A stretch of DNA of 64,000 nucleotides from JADFQT01 sp965216025 (GTDB lineage Bacteria; Chloroflexota; Dehalococcoidia; Lucifugimonadales; UBA3495). The translations under genes were made by a program, and so were the position numbers. The notes beneath the pieces were generated by a model. That model saw only the letters and a list, made by a program, of their open reading frames with translations, did no database searches and was not told where the DNA came from. The DNA is taken from contig CBDCEX010000011.1 of NCBI GenBank assembly GCA_965216025.1, positions 62,001 through 126,000 of the forward strand, in the 5' to 3' direction. Shown piece by piece: positions 58,408-64,000 of this stretch (its first letter is position 1; the number at the start of each line of letters is the position of its first letter).

Positions 58408-61314
58408 TCACATTACGAATTTGGCGCCTGTGGGACGGGGTTTACCGCCGTGGACGGAGGGTTCGGCGCACCATTTCTCGGCCAGGCGGCGCACCCCTTG
58501 GTAGACGGATTCGTCGAAACCCAGCAGGTCGCATACCACCCGCCGATCCAGCAGGGCACGGTTGGGGTCGGCGTCGGCTCGGTAAGCGGGCATTAGGTCC
58601 TTGTCGCGGAACTCTTTGAATATTTTCTCGGCTTTGGAGAGTTGCTCGTCGGTAAGGGTGCGGAAGTCGAGGACGTGGAGGGTTTCGGCGGAGCGAATGG
58701 TAACCCTTGCTTTGCTTGATTGCTGACGGCTGGAATGCCACCAGTAAGCCAGTAATCCCAAAGTGCTGTTGCTCCACACCGAGAAAGTGCAATCGAACTT
58801 GTCACCGCACAAAATCACATTAGCCCATACACTGCTGCCCAACGTTTCCCGTTCTGTCATCGCTAGTGCGAGTGCTTGGGAGCCAAAAGTGAACTCCATG
58901 TTCAGATGAGGGTGGCTTGCAGTAGCCCAAACCGCAGCGGCTTTGGATTCCATTCCCGGCCGTACCTGCAACTGTGAATCGGGCGCGCAAACCATTCGAG
59001 TTTCCTTCTTGGCATTGTGGTTCCACAAGGCCGGATAAGTTGCGGTCGGGCTCGTAGCGGTCTTGGTAAATGCTCCCCTTGGAGGAGGACCAGTAATGTC
59101 AAGATGGTACATGCCGAGTTTGCCTACGCTTCCAAGCGCCGCCATTTTCAGCTCAAGGGATGCTAGAATGCCGGGCAGCCATAAAAGGGATTGAGATAGC
59201 GCATGGGCAGTTTGCGCCAGAGAATAATCCAACAGACGGACGCTGCCCCAATTCTCTCCGTTATCAGGCTGTGGGGTGGTCAGCATTTCGCCGCTTATTT
59301 CTTCCCCCATCGGTAGGGGCGTACCACCATAGGGCCCGTCCTCAATCCCCCGGATGGTGGCACTGTCAACGATGTTCCTGGCGGTCGCTGCAGCGTGGGC
59401 AAACCCTTGCGGGCGTCGGCGCAGAGATGTGAATTGTGTCCGTAGGAGCGTAGGGCTGTACGTCCGTACGTCCATTTTGCGGGCTATTACCAGACATTCA
59501 GCCATTCCGGTATCCGATGAAAAGGACATATCCTTGCCGTTGGCAGCAATGCTCAAGACGGTGCGATCGTTGTATTCGGTACCCAGCATTTGTCTGAAAT
59601 TCTGCCAGGCTAGTCCGGAGGCAGACGATAGTGGCAAGACCAAAGCGAGCACTCCGCCCGGTCTGAGCTTGCGGTGCGCCAATGCCGCAAACGCCGAGGC
59701 CATGCCAGCGTTCCCGTGGTAGCAGGTTTCTCCCTTTAGTTCACCCATCCGTTTCGCCATATCCCTTTGGTCTCTTTCACTAGCACCGAAGGCAGCGAAT
59801 GCAGCCGCAACCGCATCGGCAGTTGCTCCCTCACGAGTCACATTACGCGTAAACGGCGGGTTCATGATCACCAGGTCGAAGCCGCCATCGGGTATATCAA
59901 CGTTTACGTGGGCAGCAGTTTCTTCGCCCAGGCTACCGGTGCGGAGGGCGGGGTCGCTGGTGTTGAACAGCGTTTGCACTTCGGAGCCCTGCAATAGCTC
60001 AAGGGATCCTATCTTTACCGTTCCATCAACTTGGCGACCATAGGGCATGGTGTAGAGATGGGACTCGCGAAAATCCACGTTGGGCTGGAGGCCAGAGAGG
60101 GTAGAGCCAGTAATGTGAATTGCCGAGGCCATCACGTCGCAGCCGTACAGGACCTCCTCCATCATTACTGGATGCAGCTTGGCCACGTCACCGCCGGCTC
60201 GTTCGTGACGGGCGGCAATCTGCTCGTAGACGGCGGAGAGGAGGGCGCCGGTGCCGCAGGCGAAATCGCCAACACGGAGCTTGGACAAGGCTTCAGAGTC
60301 GGACCAGTCCACGTCCTGCAACTTGGCAACGGCCAGTCGGGCCAACAGGGCTGCCGAAGCGGGTAGGGTGTAGAAGGTGGCTAGGTATTTGCGGTCGGCA
60401 ATCAGGCGCTGGAAGATGCGGCCGGTGAGGTCGTGGGCGTTGTCTACGCCGGTGGCGTTGACCTGCCGAGCCGTGGTCAGTAACCCCTTCAGAATTTCGG
60501 GAGCGTCTTCAGCTTGAAAGTTGGAGAGGATATCCTTGGCGATGGCGAAAATAGGGTAATAATTGATGGTGAGGATGTGGGTCCAAGCCTCGAGAAAAAC
60601 GTCTTGGAGCTTGACAGAATCGGTGTCGCTCAGCTTCAGCAGGGTTGAGACTCCTGGATACATACCGGCGATACGCTCATGGAATATCAGAGCATTGGCG
60701 AGAATCGCACAAGCCATCCGGCGAGTTTGGGGAACATCGGTCATACCCAATAACTGGGCAATTTCTGCGGAAATGGCTGGACGCGACTCTGCAATCTTGT
60801 CCAGCGCTTGGGCCGCAGCCTCGATTCCGTCTTCTAGGATATCGGCCGCCTGTTCCACTTCTTTTTGCGGTACGGATACTAGGCGTACGAGGTCGGCCAA
60901 GTCGGACACGGAACCTTGGAGCCAGCCGGATTCAGGGAACCTGGTTTCGTCTTCGTGAAGGACGCAATAGGAGAGGGTTGCATCGGATAGCGCTGAAGAA
61001 AGGTTGTAGGCTGCCTCCAACGACGCTGGATAGCGCACTGCCACGGAAGCTTCGATGGTGCGTGGTTCGCCATCCACCTTCAAACCTAGCCTTTCTCTGG
61101 CATCTTTCTCTGCTTCGGGGGCAGGTTCAAATTCGGCCTCAACGGTAACTGGGGAGCGACCGGTGGCGGTGACTAGCACGTCGGCATGACGGCCGGGGTG
61201 GTCGGGGAAGGTCTGAGTATTCTCGGCTAGGACTGTGCAGGTGGGCATCATACTCTTCAGCAGGTTGCCCAAGGCGTTGTTTACGTTGGGTTCCATTTGC
61301 TTGGAGGTGGTCAT
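58408..61314 (-). CDS. Large N6-adenine DNA methyltransferase with a possible N-terminal nuclease-like domain
   Basis: From the ATG of MTTSKQMEPNVNNALG (61314) the product has 968 residues; the open frame extends upstream to 61689 but that part is atypical. SAM-binding motif I is 'GDFACGTGALLSAVYE' (F351 onward) and catalytic motif IV is 'NPPF' (N485-F488), the gamma-class N6-adenine arrangement. The C-terminal ~350 residues should be the target-recognition part. Near the N-terminus 'GRHADVLVTATGRSPVTVEAEF' region (D45, E59-x-E61) resembles a PD-(D/E)xK core, which would make it a type IIG-like restriction-modification enzyme, but the Lys is replaced and this is tentative. No separate restriction, specificity or helicase gene is nearby. 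It is next to a transposase. Confidence 0.85.
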   Translation of the reverse strand: MTTSKQMEPNVNNALGNLLKSMMPTCTVLAENTQTFPDHPGRHADVLVTATGRSPVTVEAEFEPAPEAEKDARERLGLKVDGEPRTIEASVAVRYPASLEAAYNLSSALSDATLSYCVLHEDETRFPESGWLQGSVSDLADLVRLVSVPQKEVEQAADILEDGIEAAAQALDKIAESRPAISAEIAQLLGMTDVPQTRRMACAILANALIFHERIAGMYPGVSTLLKLSDTDSVKLQDVFLEAWTHILTINYYPIFAIAKDILSNFQAEDAPEILKGLLTTARQVNATGVDNAHDLTGRIFQRLIADRKYLATFYTLPASAALLARLAVAKLQDVDWSDSEALSKLRVGDFACGTGALLSAVYEQIAARHERAGGDVAKLHPVMMEEVLYGCDVMASAIHITGSTLSGLQPNVDFRESHLYTMPYGRQVDGTVKIGSLELLQGSEVQTLFNTSDPALRTGSLGEETAAHVNVDIPDGGFDLVIMNPPFTRNVTREGATADAVAAAFAAFGASERDQRDMAKRMGELKGETCYHGNAGMASAFAALAHRKLRPGGVLALVLPLSSASGLAWQNFRQMLGTEYNDRTVLSIAANGKDMSFSSDTGMAECLVIARKMDVRTYSPTLLRTQFTSLRRRPQGFAHAAATARNIVDSATIRGIEDGPYGGTPLPMGEEISGEMLTTPQPDNGENWGSVRLLDYSLAQTAHALSQSLLWLPGILASLELKMAALGSVGKLGMYHLDITGPPPRGAFTKTATSPTATYPALWNHNAKKETRMVCAPDSQLQVRPGMESKAAAVWATASHPHLNMEFTFGSQALALAMTERETLGSSVWANVILCGDKFDCTFSVWSNSTLGLLAYWWHSSRQQSSKARVTIRSAETLHVLDFRTLTDEQLSKAEKIFKEFRDKDLMPAYRADADPNRALLDRRVVCDLLGFDESVYQGVRRLAEKWCAEPSVHGGKPRPTGAKFVM

Positions 61315-61481
61315 TTGGTAGCCTCTGCTCCAAGTTTGGTAATTGAAGGGAGTATAACAGGGGAAATTGAGAGTTTCTTGAGGCAACTGTTGGTGTGGAG
61401 CAGGGTTTGGATTTTGGATACTGTAGTACCAAAGCCAGTCCCGAATTGTACCAGCAATCGCTGATTGACTGCTGGGATATT

Positions 61482-62918
61482 CTACCCAACCCTCATACGC
61501 GGCACCTGGGCAACGGCTTGGCAATTCTCTACGCTGGACGGTTCGACCGTCCGATTCACCCCCGGCAATTCGACGTCCATCACCCCCATGTTCTCGTAAT
61601 CGTCGGCCTCCAAGTGAGCCAGCGCCGTGCGCGCATAGGCCAGCGTCGCCATGTTGACGTGCAGTTCCACCTTGGCCTGCCCCAGGCACTGGTGCTGGTT
61701 CAGCAGCCGTGACTGCTTGGCGCTGCTGAAGTACCGCTCAATGGAGCTCCGCTTCTGGTACAGCTCCTTCCACGCGCTGCTGAACCGGGGAATTATCGCC
61801 ATGGTTTTAATCAGCTTGCCGGTGGGATTCTCCCAATGCGTGTCGTTGCAGTAACGGGACCAGTCCAACTTGTCCTTCAGGTGACACCCGCCTGGCGGGC
61901 ATCTGAACCAGTGGGCGCCGCCTGTATCGGTCCCCAGATAGTCCATCGGTTGTTGCCCCACGCAGGTCGGACGTCCGTCAGCAGTGTATATTCCGTCGTA
62001 CAGCCGTTGCTTGGTGGCTTTGTCCTGGGGCGGTCGGGGAATGTCAATGATAGGGGTAATACCTTTTTCCACCGCGTGCTGGAAGTTGTACAAGGCGTGG
62101 TACCCCTTGTCGGCAAGCAGGTAGCGGGGTTTGAGGTCAGGGTGCAGCTTCAGCATGGCATCCAGGTCCGACCGCAGACGGGGCCCCTCAAGCGCGTTGG
62201 CTGGAGCGACGGCGGCGTACAGCGGCAGTCCGTAGTAAGCGTCGTTCCCGGCGTGGACCTTGTACCCGTAGAAGAACTCCTTGTCGCCCTTGACTTGGCT
62301 TTTATTCTTGGGCGTCCGGTAGCCCCACCGTGCCTCTTGGTCCGCGGAGGGCTTCCGCCTGGGGTTGGCGTAAGCTACCACGTCGGTGGCGTCAAAGGCG
62401 ATGATTTCACCGAGCCGGGGAGCGTCGGCGGGGATTATTCCCGACTCTTTCAGTCGCTCAATTTCGGTGTCGCACCTGGCCATGACGCCAGCCATCATCT
62501 GCCTGTGCTGTCCCCGGTGGGGGACCATGGCCCTCTTGAACCGGCTGTAGGTGCTTTCGGTAGGTGCCTCCGCAAGTCTGCACAGGTCCAGGAACCTGGG
62601 ATTGGTGGCAAGCATTCGCAGGAACCGGTTGGCGTATCGTTCCCTGAGAACGAATTGCAGCAGGTGTAGGCGCAGCATGGCGTCGGCGGGGTAGCCAGGG
62701 CGCCCGCCCCGGCCAAGCCGGTGCGGTTCGTCCAGGGCCTCTGCCAGAGGTTCGCCGGCCTGGGAGAAATGGTCCAGTATGACCCGGAGGAAGTCGTAAC
62801 CGCTCCGGGGGGCTTGTCGGTCAAGCCCGTGTATAATATTATTGCGCCGCGCCACTGGGGAGTTCCTTTCCCTTGTGGATGCAGAAGCCGTCGGAGCTAC
62901 GAACTCCGGCGGCTTCAT
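61482..62918 (-). CDS. DDE transposase, IS4/IS1182-like
   Basis: From the ATG of MKPPEFVAP (62918) the product has 478 residues; a TTG 14 codons upstream is also in frame. The N-terminal DUF772-type region has 'YPADAMLRLHLLQFVLRERYANR', then the RNase H fold: 'IIAFDATDVVAYANP' (first D), 'YLLADKGYHALYNF' (second D) and 'YQKRSSIERYFSSAKQSR' (E). A Cys-rich insert 'CVGQQPMDYLG..' to 'CPPGGC' and 'YC' may bind zinc. No clear terminal inverted repeats could be found around it, so the element borders are undetermined. A hairpin AGCTTGTAT-CTGAA-ATACAAGCT sits at 62941-62963 just upstream. Confidence 0.9.
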   Translation of the reverse strand: MKPPEFVAPTASASTRERNSPVARRNNIIHGLDRQAPRSGYDFLRVILDHFSQAGEPLAEALDEPHRLGRGGRPGYPADAMLRLHLLQFVLRERYANRFLRMLATNPRFLDLCRLAEAPTESTYSRFKRAMVPHRGQHRQMMAGVMARCDTEIERLKESGIIPADAPRLGEIIAFDATDVVAYANPRRKPSADQEARWGYRTPKNKSQVKGDKEFFYGYKVHAGNDAYYGLPLYAAVAPANALEGPRLRSDLDAMLKLHPDLKPRYLLADKGYHALYNFQHAVEKGITPIIDIPRPPQDKATKQRLYDGIYTADGRPTCVGQQPMDYLGTDTGGAHWFRCPPGGCHLKDKLDWSRYCNDTHWENPTGKLIKTMAIIPRFSSAWKELYQKRSSIERYFSSAKQSRLLNQHQCLGQAKVELHVNMATLAYARTALAHLEADDYENMGVMDVELPGVNRTVEPSSVENCQAVAQVPRMRVG

Positions 62919-62940
62919 TTTGACTGGCACAATTGTACTT

Positions 62941-62963
62941 AGCTTGTATCTGAAATACAAGCT
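62941..62963. repeat. 9-bp-stem hairpin upstream of the transposase
   Basis: AGCTTGTAT pairs perfectly with ATACAAGCT around CTGAA. It overlaps the upstream alternative start of the transposase and could limit its translation or mark the element end. Confidence 0.6.
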
Positions 62964-63638
62964 GGAAGTGTCATTTTCGGGCTGAATTTGCCGGAATAAT
63001 TGACGCTGGGTTAGGGATGTGGAGACCGGGTATTGGAGACGGAGTTGGACTGGCTGGATGGGGACGTTCCGATATATTTGGTCTTACCGGGAAGGCAGTC
63101 GTGGCGGGTAGCCAGGGGCAGTGGGGAGGGCAGCAAATCCACTTACTGAGGTTAGTTGGTGGTTGACTGCTGCGGGGAGTCCTTGTTGCCGGGGCCTGAG
63201 CTCCTTAGACTTGTCTGATTCGGTAGACTCTAATTATACCACCGTCGGAGGAGGCGTCAAATGGCCGGCGTCAAGGTGTTGGGCCGCTGACGGATTTCGT
63301 TGCCACCCTGGCAGAATGGGTCATGTCGTCCCCGAGTTCCTTAGTTTTGCAATTTTCTCATCTTATATCCGCTCCCCAAAAATATCTCCTCTTTCGATGA
63401 TGCCGGCGCGGGATGCAGTGGGCAGTAAAAGCGACACTGCCCCGGCTATGACCGAGACAATGATGGGGACCGGAACGGTGAACTCGTTCACCGCGGAGGT
63501 CCGCCTGGGTTCACTGTAAACTCCGGGTAAGCTCCGGGCCGGTAGGGCCGGCATCTGGCCAGCCCCACCAGATGCGACGGGCAGTAGAAAGAATACGCGG
63601 TGGCTTCGGATCTTACTCCCAGATTGGAGAAGGACTAC
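62964..63638. other. Non-coding region
   Basis: About 675 bp. On the minus strand 63363-63550 there is a readable hydrophobic stretch ('FTVPVPIIVSVIAGAVSLLL'), possibly a leftover of a small membrane protein, but there is no start context and no recognisable family. Otherwise nothing is seen. Confidence 0.35.
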
Positions 63639-63640
63639 TA

Positions 63641-63877
63641 AACCAAAGCCAAGTGGAATCTGCATCGACACCGGATTGGGCAGCACTGCCAACACCGTCA
63701 TTCCGGAGAACGCCGGAATCCAGGGAACAGCGGAGAATGCATTTTCCTGGACACCGGCGTAAGCCGGTGTGACGAAGGATTTTGCTCCTTCGGGTTGTGT
63801 AAACTAACACACTGCCGATTGCCGAAGCAGACTTTGGGGTTTAGCTAAATGTAGTTTTCACCTTGGTAGTTAGTATA
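63641..63877. mobile_element. IS630-derived MITE, degenerate
   Basis: Left end TA-AACCAAAGCCAAGTGG and right end AATGTAGTTTTCACCTTGG resemble the two ends of the IS630 copies (AACCAAAGCYAAGGTG and AATGTAGTTCCCACCTTGG). The interior (~235 bp) has no transposase; it contains CATTCCGGAGAACGCCGGAA and CACCGGCGTAAGCCGGTG palindromes of the common CATTCCGG repeat type. Confidence 0.6.
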
Positions 63878-63925
63878 GGAACCGTTGGCTCTAGCTCCGC
63901 TGGAATAGGGGCCGCTCTCCGGCCT

Positions 63926-64000
63926 TTAAACCGGCAGAATCTGTTCTGTTCTTTCGGGGACCAGGTCGGTATCAAAGGCATTCGTGTTAAAGGCCAGCAG
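63926..64000 (-). CDS. Possible partial gene running out of the window, unknown
   Basis: The minus strand is open from the window edge, reading LLAFNTNAFDTDLVPERTEQ and ending at TAA (63928-63926). The 24 residues are too few to identify; 'LAFNTNAF' recalls the first strand of sugar isomerase/epimerase TIM barrels, in which case it would be an N-terminal fragment. It may be a chance frame. Confidence 0.25.
   Translation of the reverse strand: MLAFNTNAFDTDLVPERTEQILPV

Noticed and set aside
61315..61689. Upstream extension of the DNA methylase frame by 125 codons
   Set aside because: It overlaps the transposase 3' end out of frame, and the residues look like shadow sequence; the ATG at 61314 is the better start.
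1..64000. tRNA genes, rRNA, CRISPR arrays, prophage modules, riboswitches
   Set aside because: No T-loop-like GGTTCRANYCC sequence in a cloverleaf context, no regularly spaced repeats and no phage structural genes were seen in the intergenic stretches I read.

Overview
The window reads as a chromosomal segment of an uncultivated Chloroflexota bacterium, most likely in the Dehalococcoidia/SAR202 neighbourhood. The support is the pairing of a DUF2298 'YYY' membrane protein with an Agl23-like GT39 glycosyltransferase (known from Chloroflexi and archaea), the GC-rich coding style with frequent TTG/GTG starts, and dispersed oxidoreductase, family III CoA-transferase and peptide-transporter genes. 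No rRNA, tRNA or CRISPR array was seen. The lineage call is inference from gene content only.

Layout. 0-5.4 kb: end of an 8-oxoguanine glycosylase, a zinc alcohol dehydrogenase, a CCA-adding/poly(A) polymerase-type nucleotidyltransferase, a DsbA-fold selenoprotein, rnc and ftsY. 5.5-15.7 kb: an envelope glycosylation cluster (DUF2298 protein, Agl23-like GT39, a polytopic mannosyltransferase-like gene split by an IS630 element, an AglD-like flippase-type protein, an FAD amine oxidase-like protein). 16-24.5 kb: a Tat-signal miniprotein, mutL, a HAD protein, an ArsC/Spx-like selenoprotein, an ABC exporter and mutS. 24.7-31 kb: a ferredoxin-NADP reductase-like protein and a NuoEFG-like soluble NADH module. 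31-39.7 kb: a FrnE-like selenoprotein with a tandemly duplicated 3' end, a hybrid histidine kinase broken by a TAA, HAD, rpiB, otsB, otsA and an alpha/beta hydrolase. 39.9-44.4 kb: LLM flavin monooxygenase, NHL propeller, and E1 beta and alpha subunits of a 2-oxoacid dehydrogenase with a DUF2283 gene between them. 44.6-49.7 kb: frameshifted SAM hydroxide adenosyltransferase, secG, gatB, CoA-transferase, DUF1801. 49.7-57.5 kb: an intact SBP-dppB-dppC operon followed by a decayed dppD split by a second IS630 copy and a frameshifted dppB-dppC fusion. 58.4-62.9 kb: a large N6-adenine DNA methylase and an IS4/IS1182-like transposase. The last kilobase is mostly non-coding and holds an IS630-derived MITE.

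The strongest unexpected signal is that three unrelated thiol-redox genes (2817-3443 +, 19149-19508 -, 31413-32066 -) each carry exactly one in-frame TGA, placed where the family has its catalytic cysteine. Each TGA is followed about 16-22 nt later by a hairpin of bacterial SECIS geometry, and two of the genes keep the second Cys, giving a U-x-x-C motif. Standard gene calling truncates all three. TGA is an ordinary stop elsewhere in the window, so selenocysteine decoding, not genetic code change, is the best explanation. The Sec machinery is not in this window.

The second theme is repeat-driven remodelling. Two IS630 copies sit in identifiable genes whose reading frames rejoin exactly when the element and one TA are removed. 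A 180-bp MITE supplies the apparent start of one gene and the stop of another. Several families of palindromic repeats occupy intergenic space, and many genes carry single frameshifts or nonsense codons.
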